Origin: JAFALX01 sp050734185
GTDB lineage: Bacteria; Chloroflexota; Dormibacteria; Aeolococcales; Aeolococcaceae
NCBI GenBank assembly: GCA_050734185.1
Contig: JBOHUE010000097.1
Location: 1-13,420, forward strand
Direction: 5' to 3'
DNA: 13,420 bases
The translations under genes and the position numbers were made by a program. Position 1 is the first letter of the stretch. Each line of letters opens with the position of its first letter. The notes under the pieces are model-generated. The model was not told the origin of the DNA. It ran no database searches and was given only the letters and a program-made list of their open reading frames with translations. Shown here piece after piece: positions 1 through 6,590 of the stretch.

Positions 1-1502
1 GTGCTGGGTGCTGCCGACGCGGCTGTGCTGATGGCGGCTGCGCCGGCGGTCTGCGCCGCCGCGGCGAGGGGACCCTCGAGATCCGAGACCGCTTGCGTGG
101 CGACCTCAAGGGCTGTGGGGCTGAACCCGCGGGGCGCCGTGCGCTCGCAGATGACGACAGCGACAACCCGTTCATCGTTGACGACGGGCAGGATCAGTCG
201 CGACAGGCTGTCGATGTTGCGCCGTGTCTGGGCGCGATACGAGGGCGCCTCGCTGAGGAGGAGTGGTCGCTTGCTGCGCACGGCGTGGGCCATGATGCCG
301 CTGGGGAGCCCGGGCACGGCGGCGTCGGGCGGCAGCACGAAGGCCCGGTCCGCGCCCACGCGTTCCGCCAGGCTGGCCAGCGTTGCCTGCACACCGCGAT
401 CGACGGCGATGCGCGCCCAGGCCGACGGCTGCCGCCGCACCGACTCGTTGTTGGCCAGGCCGTTCACCGCCATCGCCAGCGCGACCGCGCCGAGTGCGGC
501 GATGACGACGTGCACGTGCAGCGCGATGAGTGCCGCAAACAGGCCGAACATGAGGATGCCGGTGAGCGCCGCAACGTCGAGGTAATGACGCGGCGCCCCT
601 CCCTGGCGGAGCTGGTCGGCGAACGTCCAGCGCCAGTTGAGCGCCGCATTCGAGGCGGCGCTGACGGCGAACGCAGGCAGGAATGCGATCAGCGGGTTGA
701 CGCCGACGGCCGTCAGTGCCCAGACGACGGGCACCATGATCGCGACGCCGCTCAGACCCACGATGCCGAACTTCCAGCGCCGCGCGGACCCGGGGACGTC
801 CATGAAGAGCGAGCGCAGGTGGCGGAGATACATAAGCCCCTGGTTCATGCCGGCCTTGCTGGTGCCGAACTGGCGCTGCTCCTGCGTGACCGGTACATCG
901 ACGACGCGCAGGTTGGGCACGCAGACCAGGAGCTCCAGCAGGATCTTGAAGCCGACCGGCCGGAACTCGATGCCATCGATGAGCCTGCGGCGGCAGAGGA
1001 AGAACCCGGAGAGCGGGTCGGTCGACTTCCGAGCCTCCTTGAAGAGGCGCTGCGCCGCCATGGACGCGCCGCGGCTGACAGCGCGCCGGCTCCATCCGTC
1101 GAGCCCTCCGGTGCCGCCGCCGTCGCGCGTGTATCGGCTGGCGACGACCAGGTCGGCGCCCGCAGTGGCGCGGTCCAGCAGCAGCGGGATCACCTCGGGC
1201 GGGTGCTGCAGGTCGGCGTCCATGACACAGACGAACGTGCCCCGCGCGTGCCGGATTCCGGTGAGCACCGCCGTGGCCAGCCCGCCGGCGCGATCGGCGC
1301 CGCGGCGGATGACGGCCTTCACATCGGGGCGCTCTCGTTCCAGCGAGGCAAGGAGCTCGGAGGTGGCGTCGTCGCTGTCGTCGACGAAGACGAGCTCGAA
1401 CTCCACGCCCTCGAGAGCGGCGGACAGCCTCGCCACGAGCGGCGCGACGTTGTCCGCCTCATTTCTGGTGGGGACCACCAGGCTGACCAGAGGAACGCCC
1501 AT
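1..1502 (-). CDS. GT2 glycosyltransferase (polyprenyl-phosphate sugar synthase type) with GtrA-like membrane domain and C-terminal GAF-like region; 3' end outside window
   Basis: The frame is open for 500 residues from the ATG at 1502 and runs off the left edge without a stop. Residues 1-235 look like a DPM1-type GT2 enzyme, which transfers a sugar from a nucleotide donor to polyprenyl phosphate at the inner face of the membrane. The N-terminal strand SLVVPTRNEADNV, the metal-binding DAD at 95-97 followed by LQHPPE, and QFGTSK near 211-216 support this. Residues 252-360 hold about four hydrophobic segments and the GtrA-like NWRWTF at 289-294, so the product may be handed to a flippase-like domain. 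Residues 372-480 resemble a GAF domain (LASLAERVGADRAFVL, then LILPVVNDERVVAVVICE). The tail from 481 is Ala-rich. No ATG or GTG start lies in frame just upstream and no convincing Shine-Dalgarno is visible, so the start rests on family alignment. The sugar is unknown. The gene diverges from the mce operon. Confidence 0.88.
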   Translation of the reverse strand, partial: MGVPLVSLVVPTRNEADNVAPLVARLSAALEGVEFELVFVDDSDDATSELLASLERERPDVKAVIRRGADRAGGLATAVLTGIRHARGTFVCVMDADLQHPPEVIPLLLDRATAGADLVVASRYTRDGGGTGGLDGWSRRAVSRGASMAAQRLFKEARKSTDPLSGFFLCRRRLIDGIEFRPVGFKILLELLVCVPNLRVVDVPVTQEQRQFGTSKAGMNQGLMYLRHLRSLFMDVPGSARRWKFGIVGLSGVAIMVPVVWALTAVGVNPLIAFLPAFAVSAASNAALNWRWTFADQLRQGGAPRHYLDVAALTGILMFGLFAALIALHVHVVIAALGAVALAMAVNGLANNESVRRQPSAWARIAVDRGVQATLASLAERVGADRAFVLPPDAAVPGLPSGIMAHAVRSKRPLLLSEAPSYRAQTRRNIDSLSRLILPVVNDERVVAVVICERTAPRGFSPTALEVATQAVSDLEGPLAAAAQTAGAAAISTAASAAPS

Positions 1503-1543
1503 GGCCCGAAGGATACGGGCGTCTCCGACCTGCGGCTGCAGAC

Positions 1544-1560
1544 CGTAAAGGGCCGTTACG
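1544..1560. repeat. 17-bp near-perfect inverted repeat, candidate operator
   Basis: The sequence CGTAAAGGGCCGTTACG pairs with itself at 7 of 8 positions around a central G. Only 1549/1555 is mismatched. It lies about 42 bp upstream of the glycosyltransferase start and about 130 bp upstream of the first mce-operon gene. A short symmetric palindrome between divergent genes is the usual form of a site for a dimeric repressor such as TetR or GntR types, both of which regulate mycobacterial mce operons. No regulator gene is in the window. Confidence 0.4.
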
Positions 1561-1641
1561 TGGATCGCACAGATAGCACGCGCAGGTATTGTCAGGTCCA
1601 GGGCGTTGCAAAATTCAGAACGGCGCGCAAACGGAGACCGC

Positions 1642-1666
1642 TCGCCCCCGAGGCGGCACGGGGCGA
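1642..1666. repeat. GC-rich 7-bp stem-loop in the leader of the mce operon
   Basis: TCGCCCC (1642-1648) and GGGGCGA (1660-1666) are perfect inverted copies around an 11-nt loop, ending 24 nt before the GTG at 1691. In RNA this could form a stable hairpin in the 5' leader. No T-run follows, so it is not a standard intrinsic terminator. In GC-rich DNA a stem of this size can occur by chance. Confidence 0.3.
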
Positions 1667-1690
1667 CGGCACATGGGATACAGCTGATCG

Positions 1691-2470
1691 GTGGGTAGCC
1701 GGACCCGTCAGGGGCTGATGGCCCTTGGGGATCAATCGCTCCTGTTCGCCGCGGCGGTGCGGGGCGTCTTCCAGCGACCCTTTTACCTCGGGGAGTTCCT
1801 CGAGCAGTGCCGCTTCATCCTCGGCGCCTGCTTCGTGCCGCTGCTGCTCACCGGACTCGGCTGGGGCGTCATCGTCGCCTTGGAGGCGGGCAACTTCTTC
1901 AAGCTGGCCGGCGCCGAGTGGCGCATCGGCGGCTTCATGGTGCTGGCCAACGTGCGCGAGTTCGCTCCGGTGGCGACGGGCCTGATGGTCGCCGCCGTGG
2001 CAGGGACCGCGATCACCGCGGACCTGGGGGCGCGAAAGGTGCGCGACGAGCTCGAGGCCCTGAGCGTCATGGGCATCTCGAACATCCTGTTCATCGTCGT
2101 GCCGCGATTCCTGGCGCTCGCGTTCATGACGGCCCTCTACAACATCCCGATGATCGCGTTCACCTGCCTGAGCGGCTACCTCGCCAGCCTGCTGCTCGTG
2201 GGCGTGAACAGCGGCGCGTTCATCAGCACGTTCTTCACCCAGGGAACGCTGCAGGACCTCTACGGCGGCGAGATCAAGTGCATCGTCTTCGGCATGCTCA
2301 TCGCCACCATCTGCTGCTACAAGGGCATCAGTGCGCGCGGCGGCGCCGAGGGCGTGGCCCGCGCTGTGCACCAGGCCGTGGTGGCGTCCTTCGTGACCAT
2401 CGAGATCTTCGAGTACCTGTACACCCCGACAGTGCTGGCACTGTTCCACAGCAACAACGTGCTGCGATGA
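1691..2470 (+). CDS. yrbEA: YrbEA, MlaE-family permease subunit of Mce lipid transporter
   Basis: This is a 259-residue integral membrane protein of the YrbE/MlaE family, the permease half-subunit that sits under the Mce tunnel and is driven by the cytoplasmic ATPase. Five to six hydrophobic segments are visible between about residue 42 and 252. The family's conserved cytoplasmic coupling helix appears as DELEALSVMG at 119-128, after the small-residue helix GTAITADLGARKV. The length is normal for the family. Two starts are possible: GTG at 1691 (GGGA 12 nt upstream) and ATG at 1718, which has AGGGG at 1710-1714 but only 3 nt of spacing. The longer form is given; the ATG form would have 250 residues. 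This is the first gene of the operon, and yrbEB follows after 13 nt. It pairs with YrbEB as a heterodimer, as in actinobacterial Mce systems. Confidence 0.93.
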   Translation: MGSRTRQGLMALGDQSLLFAAAVRGVFQRPFYLGEFLEQCRFILGACFVPLLLTGLGWGVIVALEAGNFFKLAGAEWRIGGFMVLANVREFAPVATGLMVAAVAGTAITADLGARKVRDELEALSVMGISNILFIVVPRFLALAFMTALYNIPMIAFTCLSGYLASLLLVGVNSGAFISTFFTQGTLQDLYGGEIKCIVFGMLIATICCYKGISARGGAEGVARAVHQAVVASFVTIEIFEYLYTPTVLALFHSNNVLR

Positions 2471-2483
2471 GAGAGCCACAACC

Positions 2484-3347
2484 ATGGCTGTGACGACAAC
2501 GGGCCGCCCGGCACGTCCGCAGCCTCCACAGCCGCCCCGGCGCAGCGCGCCGCCCGCGGTGGTGACGGGCATGCGCGCACGCCTCGAGAACCTCGGCCGC
2601 ATGGTGCAGTTCTCCGGCGGGGCGCTGGCGCACATCCCGCAGTCCACGCGCTACATGCGCGAGATCTGGTGGTACGCGGCGTTCATCGCGATCGGCTCGA
2701 CGCCGGTGGCGCTTGTCCTCACGTACTTCACCGGCAGCGAGTGCAGCGTCGAGGCGTACTACTCGCTGTCGCAGATCGGCGCACAGTCGCTCGCAGGCGT
2801 TTTCAATGCCCTCTGCGACACGCGCGAGATCACACCGCTGTTCTTCGGCTTTGCCATTGGTGCCAAGGTGGGCTGCGGGCTGGTGGCGGAGCTCGGCACC
2901 ATGCGGGTCAACGAGGAGATCGATGCACTAGAGGTCATGGGCATCCCCAGCAAGATCTACCTCGTCAGCACGCGCATGCTCGCGACGTTCATCGTGCTGC
3001 CCTTCATGTACCTGCTGGCGCTCGGCGTGTCGTACCTCGGCTCCTATGTCGTGCAGATGTTCCAGGTACCCGCGGGCACCATATCGAGCGGCATCTACAG
3101 CGACTACTTCTACCGTTTCATCAACCTGCAGGACATCGGGTTCTCGCTGATCAAAGCGGTCGTGTTCGCCTTCCTCATCGTGTGCGTCGCCGTGTACTAC
3201 GGGTACAACGTCACCGGAGGCGCCGTCGGCATCGGCCGCGCGGTGGCGAAAACGATGGCGCTCGCGCTGGTCATCACCGTCGTCGTCAACGCGCTGCTCA
3301 CGCAGGTCTTCTGGGGTGTGAACCCCAACCTGCCGATCCAGGTGTGA
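2484..3347 (+). CDS. yrbEB: YrbEB, MlaE-family permease subunit of Mce lipid transporter
   Basis: The second permease of the pair has 287 residues. The conserved YrbE/MlaE motif is clearer here than in YrbEA: NEEIDALEVMG at 143-153, expected to contact the ATPase. Hydrophobic segments span roughly 62-82, 112-138, 158-192, 218-240 and 252-275. The first 27 residues are Pro/Arg/Ala-rich and hydrophilic, a cytoplasmic extension absent from YrbEA. The ATG at 2484 follows GAGAG about 9 nt upstream, and the product ends 4 nt before the ATPase start. Expression is probably coupled to both neighbours. Having two different YrbE genes rather than one is the actinobacterial arrangement; the Gram-negative Mla system uses an MlaE homodimer. 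Confidence 0.93.
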   Translation: MAVTTTGRPARPQPPQPPRRSAPPAVVTGMRARLENLGRMVQFSGGALAHIPQSTRYMREIWWYAAFIAIGSTPVALVLTYFTGSECSVEAYYSLSQIGAQSLAGVFNALCDTREITPLFFGFAIGAKVGCGLVAELGTMRVNEEIDALEVMGIPSKIYLVSTRMLATFIVLPFMYLLALGVSYLGSYVVQMFQVPAGTISSGIYSDYFYRFINLQDIGFSLIKAVVFAFLIVCVAVYYGYNVTGGAVGIGRAVAKTMALALVITVVVNALLTQVFWGVNPNLPIQV

Positions 3348-3351
3348 CTCG

Positions 3352-4263
3352 ATGAGCTCCTTCCAGCCCAACCCGGCTCCCGCGCAGCGCGGACCACTCG
3401 TGGTGCCGCCGGCGCCACGACCGTCCGGCTCGCCATGGAATCCGTCGCAGCAAGCGGCGCCCGGCAGCGTGCAGCGGCCGCCGTCGCAGTCGATGGACAC
3501 GTGGCAGAAGGACGCCGTCATCGAGCTGCGCGAGGTGCACAAGGCGTTCGGCTCGCTGAAGGTGCTCGACGGCGTCACCGTCCGCATCCCGCGCGGTGAG
3601 ATCACCGTGCTCATGGGTCCGTCGGGAACCGGCAAGAGCGTCACGCTGCGCCACATCGTCGGTCTGCTGCCGCCCGACCGCGGCGATGTCTACGTCGACG
3701 GCAACGACGTGCCCAAGCTCAACGAGCACGAGCTGCTGGCGCTGCGCCGTGGCATCGGCATGCTGTTCCAGGACGGCGCGCTGTTCAGCTCGATGAACCT
3801 GTACGACAACGTCGCCTTCCCGCTGCGCCAGCAGACGCGCAAGCAGGAGGGCGAGATTCGCAACATCGTGATGGAGCACCTGCAGGAAGTCGGCCTCGCC
3901 GGCGCTGAGAAGCGCATGCCCAACGAGCTGTCCGGCGGCATGCGCAAGCGTGCGGGCTTCGCGCGCGCGCTGGTGATGGAGCCGAAGATCCTGCTGTTCG
4001 ACGAGCCCGACTCCGGCCTGGATCCGGTGCGCACGACGCTGCTCTGCGACCTCATTCGAGAGATCAGCGACAAGTACCACGCCACGAGCATCGTCGTCAG
4101 CCACGACGTCGGCGCGGTGCGCAAGTTCGCCGACAACATCGGCATCCTCTACAAGGGCCGGATGCGGCACTTCGGTACGAAGCGTGAGATCGAGATGAGC
4201 GACGACGAGTTCGTGCACCAGTTCTTCAACGCGTCCTCCGAGGGCCCGCTCGGGATGGATTGA
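3352..4263 (+). CDS. mceG: Mce transporter ATPase (Mkl/MceG/MlaF type ABC ATP-binding subunit)
   Basis: This 303-residue cytoplasmic ABC ATPase powers lipid transport through the YrbE permeases. All nucleotide-binding motifs are intact: Walker A GPSGTGKS (89-96), Q-loop Gln140, signature LSGGM (193-197), Walker B ILLFDEP with catalytic Glu218 (213-219), D-loop SGLD (221-224) and switch His251. The segment LSGGMRKRAGFARAL is typical of the MlaF/Mkl branch. Residues 1-52 are a Pro/Ser/Gln-rich extension before the ABC fold. An internal ATG at Met48 (3493) has no visible ribosome site, whereas the ATG at 3352 has AGGTG 7 nt upstream, so the long form is preferred. The C-terminus ends soon after DEFVHQFFNASSEGPLGMD, close to the MlaF ending, without the long tail of mycobacterial MceG. 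In mycobacteria this gene is unlinked to mce operons; here it lies between yrbEB and mceA. Confidence 0.95.
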   Translation: MSSFQPNPAPAQRGPLVVPPAPRPSGSPWNPSQQAAPGSVQRPPSQSMDTWQKDAVIELREVHKAFGSLKVLDGVTVRIPRGEITVLMGPSGTGKSVTLRHIVGLLPPDRGDVYVDGNDVPKLNEHELLALRRGIGMLFQDGALFSSMNLYDNVAFPLRQQTRKQEGEIRNIVMEHLQEVGLAGAEKRMPNELSGGMRKRAGFARALVMEPKILLFDEPDSGLDPVRTTLLCDLIREISDKYHATSIVVSHDVGAVRKFADNIGILYKGRMRHFGTKREIEMSDDEFVHQFFNASSEGPLGMD

Positions 4264-4267
4264 GTCG

Positions 4268-5461
4268 ATGCGCACCACTCGCTCTCTGATCGTCGGACTC
4301 GCAATGTTCGTCGTGGTCCTCGCCGGCAGCGGCTTCGCCTTCGCCTCGGTGGGACTCGGCGGTGGGTCCTCGCACACCATGCGCATCGAGTTCGCGAGCG
4401 CGGACGGGCTGGTCAGCGGCAGCGACGTGCTCGAGTCCGGCGCGAAGGTCGGCACTGTGCAGAGCATCGAGCCCACGCAGTCCAACTCGGCGCTGGCGAC
4501 GGTGGCCATCGACGGCGCGCACTGGCCGCTGCGTCAGGGGCTGACGGTCGACATCCGCCCCAAGTCGCTGCTCGGTGAGAAGTACGTCGACCTGCACGAT
4601 GGTCCGTCGAACCACGCCGCATACGACGCGTCGCTGACATTCCGCGCGGGCGACAACGCCGACCCCGTCGAGCTCGACCAGTTCATCAACTCGCTGGACC
4701 CGACGACGCGCACCGCGGTCCGTGTGCTGCTCGACGACCTCGGCGGTGGCGTCGCCGGCCGCGGCCAGGACCTGAACGCGGCCATCGCCGCGGGCAAGTC
4801 CGACCTGGCCAACCTCGCCATCACCGGCACCACGCTGAACAACCGCGACGCCGACCTCGACCGCATCCTCGTCGGCCTCGACGATGTGCTCAACACCATC
4901 ACGTCGGACGCGCAGCTGCAGCAGATCAGCCAGCTCATCACCAACGCGCAGAACACGCTCAGCGACATCGAGGACGTGCAGTCGTCGTTCAGCCGGCAGT
5001 TCAGCGACGCGAACACCACACTGGCCGACCTCAACACCGCGCTCGACGGCGCTGTGGGGAACGGCAGCCTGGCGGCGACGATCGACGCCGCGACGCGGCT
5101 CATCCCTGCGCTGGGCGTGGGCACGCAATCCGAGGCGGCACTGCTCGCCGGCCTGGGTCAGATGACGCTGACCGGCAAGGGCACCAACATCCCCCAGGGC
5201 ACGGGCTATTCCTCGCTGGCGCCGATCGAGTCGCTGATCCTCGGGCTGGTGCACGGGCCCACCACGCTCGGCGGAGCCATCGGCGCCAACGGGCACTCGA
5301 TCACGCGCATCTGCCTCGAGCTGCCGCTGACCGAGCTCCCGGCCGCAAACGCCAGCTGCGACAACCCGAGCAGCGAGCTGCCCGTCGGCCTCCCGTCGAT
5401 CCCCGTATCGATGGGCGGGGCCGGCGGCGCCAGCGGGCTCACGGCGTTCCTGGGTAGTTGA
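4268..5461 (+). CDS. mceA: Mce-family protein, first of six (MceA position)
   Basis: This 397-residue envelope protein has one N-terminal membrane anchor (about 7-27, after MRTTR), a single MCE domain (about 36-112) and a long alpha-helical region. The MCE pore-loop signature is intact as LLGEKYVDL (101-109). The segment LDQFINSLDPTTRTAVRVLL (136-155) right after the domain recurs in the sister proteins. The only cysteines, 349 and 364, are in the C-terminal part and could form a disulfide outside the membrane. The ATG at 4268 is 4 nt after the ATPase stop, with only a weak GGGATGG ribosome site. In characterised actinobacterial systems six different Mce proteins form one hexameric tunnel with YrbEA/B at its base. 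The letter is assigned from gene order, not from subfamily-specific residues. Confidence 0.92.
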   Translation: MRTTRSLIVGLAMFVVVLAGSGFAFASVGLGGGSSHTMRIEFASADGLVSGSDVLESGAKVGTVQSIEPTQSNSALATVAIDGAHWPLRQGLTVDIRPKSLLGEKYVDLHDGPSNHAAYDASLTFRAGDNADPVELDQFINSLDPTTRTAVRVLLDDLGGGVAGRGQDLNAAIAAGKSDLANLAITGTTLNNRDADLDRILVGLDDVLNTITSDAQLQQISQLITNAQNTLSDIEDVQSSFSRQFSDANTTLADLNTALDGAVGNGSLAATIDAATRLIPALGVGTQSEAALLAGLGQMTLTGKGTNIPQGTGYSSLAPIESLILGLVHGPTTLGGAIGANGHSITRICLELPLTELPAANASCDNPSSELPVGLPSIPVSMGGAGGASGLTAFLGS

Positions 5462-5462
5462 C

Positions 5463-6590
5463 GTGAGAAGCCGCTGGAACCTGCCGATCTACGTGGCGTA
5501 CGTCGCGCTGTCCTTCGTCGTGCTCGGTTTCATCGTCGTGCAGATGGGCATCACCTTCCCCTGGTCGCATCCGTACGCGATCACCGCGCAGTTCTCCGAC
5601 GCCGCGGACATCCTCAACAACAACGAGGTGTTCATGAACGGCACGAAGATCGGCCACGTCGGCAACGTCAGCGTGACCAGCGGTCTCGCCAGCGTGCAGC
5701 TCGTCATCGACGACGGTCAGGCACTGCCGTTGCACACCGACGCGAGCGCCGAGGTGCGCAAGAAGAACCTGCTGGGTGAGACGTATGTCGACCTGCAGCG
5801 CGGATCCGCGGCCGCCGACATGCAGACGGGCGGCACGATCACGGTCAGCCACACGGTGCCCATCACCGAGATCGACCAGGTGCTGGCCATCTTCGACCCG
5901 GAGACGGTGCAGCGCGTGCAGCTGCTGATCAATGCGCTGGGCGACGCCACCACGAACAACGGGAAGAATCTCAATGCGGAGGCGACGTCGACCGATCAGC
6001 TGCTCACCCAGCTCAACGGCCCGGCCACCGAGCTCTCGGTGCGGCAGCAGCAGGTGAACGACATCGTGCTCGAGCTGCAGCGGCTGTACGGCATGCTCGC
6101 TCAGCAGCGTGAGCAGGTGAAGGAGGAGTTCACCACCTGGAACTCGGTGATGGCGCAGCTCGCAAATCAGGAGGCCGGCATCGCCGGCACCGTGCAACAG
6201 GGCGACGTGCTGCTGCAAAACCTCGACTCGCTGGTCACCAGCACGAGCCCCAGCGGCCAGTCGCGCGCCGCCGATATCAACACGCTGCTGCAGGACCTTG
6301 GCAACACCGGCAGCGATGGCGCCGTGACCAACGTACGCGCGTTCCTGGGCACGGCCAACTCGATCCTCGCCGCCATCGCGCCGTATCGCCAGTACGTGAA
6401 CGATGTCTTCCCCGACCTGCAGACGTCGTTCGCCGACACCATCAACGTTAACGGCATCACACAGCACGTGTGGTCGGTGTATTCGGTCAACTGCCCGACT
6501 CCGTCCACGTGCAACGGCACCTCGCAGCCGGCGAGCGGCAACAGCGCCGCGCCGTCGAGCACGTGGGCGGCGCTGGGAGGTGGCGGATGA
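5463..6590 (+). CDS. mceB: Mce-family protein, second of six (MceB position)
   Basis: This 375-residue protein has a membrane anchor at about 8-28, an MCE domain at about 37-113 with pore-loop motif LLGETYVDL (103-111), and the post-domain segment ITEIDQVLAIFDPETVQRV. A strongly helical stretch follows, rich in Gln, Leu and Glu (for example VRQQQVNDIVLELQRLYGML), expected to contribute to the tunnel wall. Two cysteines, at 344 and 350, sit in a C-terminal Pro/Ser/Thr-rich tail that ends in four glycines. The GTG start at 5463 is 1 nt after the mceA stop with no clear Shine-Dalgarno, so translation probably depends on coupling. The stop overlaps the start of the next gene as ATGA. Confidence 0.92.
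   Translation: MRSRWNLPIYVAYVALSFVVLGFIVVQMGITFPWSHPYAITAQFSDAADILNNNEVFMNGTKIGHVGNVSVTSGLASVQLVIDDGQALPLHTDASAEVRKKNLLGETYVDLQRGSAAADMQTGGTITVSHTVPITEIDQVLAIFDPETVQRVQLLINALGDATTNNGKNLNAEATSTDQLLTQLNGPATELSVRQQQVNDIVLELQRLYGMLAQQREQVKEEFTTWNSVMAQLANQEAGIAGTVQQGDVLLQNLDSLVTSTSPSGQSRAADINTLLQDLGNTGSDGAVTNVRAFLGTANSILAAIAPYRQYVNDVFPDLQTSFADTINVNGITQHVWSVYSVNCPTPSTCNGTSQPASGNSAAPSSTWAALGGGG
6576..6580 (+). promoter_or_regulatory. Strong Shine-Dalgarno of mceC inside the mceB 3' end
   Basis: GGAGG lies 6 nt before the ATG at 6587, the best-formed ribosome site in the operon along with the one before mceE. It decides the mceC start, because the frame is open 39 codons further upstream, where the translation is only a shadow of mceB. 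The same bases encode the glycine tail of MceB. Confidence 0.7.

Larger units (their letters stand above)
1503..1690. promoter_or_regulatory. Divergent intergenic region between the glycosyltransferase and the mce operon
   Basis: This is the only sizeable non-coding gap in the window and must hold the promoters of both divergent units unless the mce genes are read from further away. It contains a 17-bp inverted repeat (1544-1560), a 7-bp GC stem (1642-1666) and two CAGGT copies exactly 10 bp apart (1583-1587 and 1593-1597). A weak candidate plus-strand promoter is TTGTCA at 1589-1594 with an AT-rich AAAATTC at 1610-1616, but the fit to a -10 box is poor. No terminator is expected or seen. The regulatory role is inferred from position. 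Confidence 0.5.

Noticed and set aside
172..1095. Minus-strand open frame of 307 codons inside the glycosyltransferase
   Set aside because: It is in a different frame from the GT2 protein and is rich in Arg, Ala and Gly without motifs.
93..1718. Long plus-strand open frame of 541 codons over the glycosyltransferase
   Set aside because: Its translation is Arg/Asp/His-rich with no recognisable domain, while the minus-strand frame from 1502 gives clear GT2 and GtrA motifs. It is a GC-rich antisense shadow.
6470..6586. Upstream extension of mceC by 39 residues in the same frame
   Set aside because: The extension overlaps mceB by 121 nt, is hydrophilic and unlike any Mce N-terminus; the ATG at 6587 has a GGAGG and sits right before the anchor helix.
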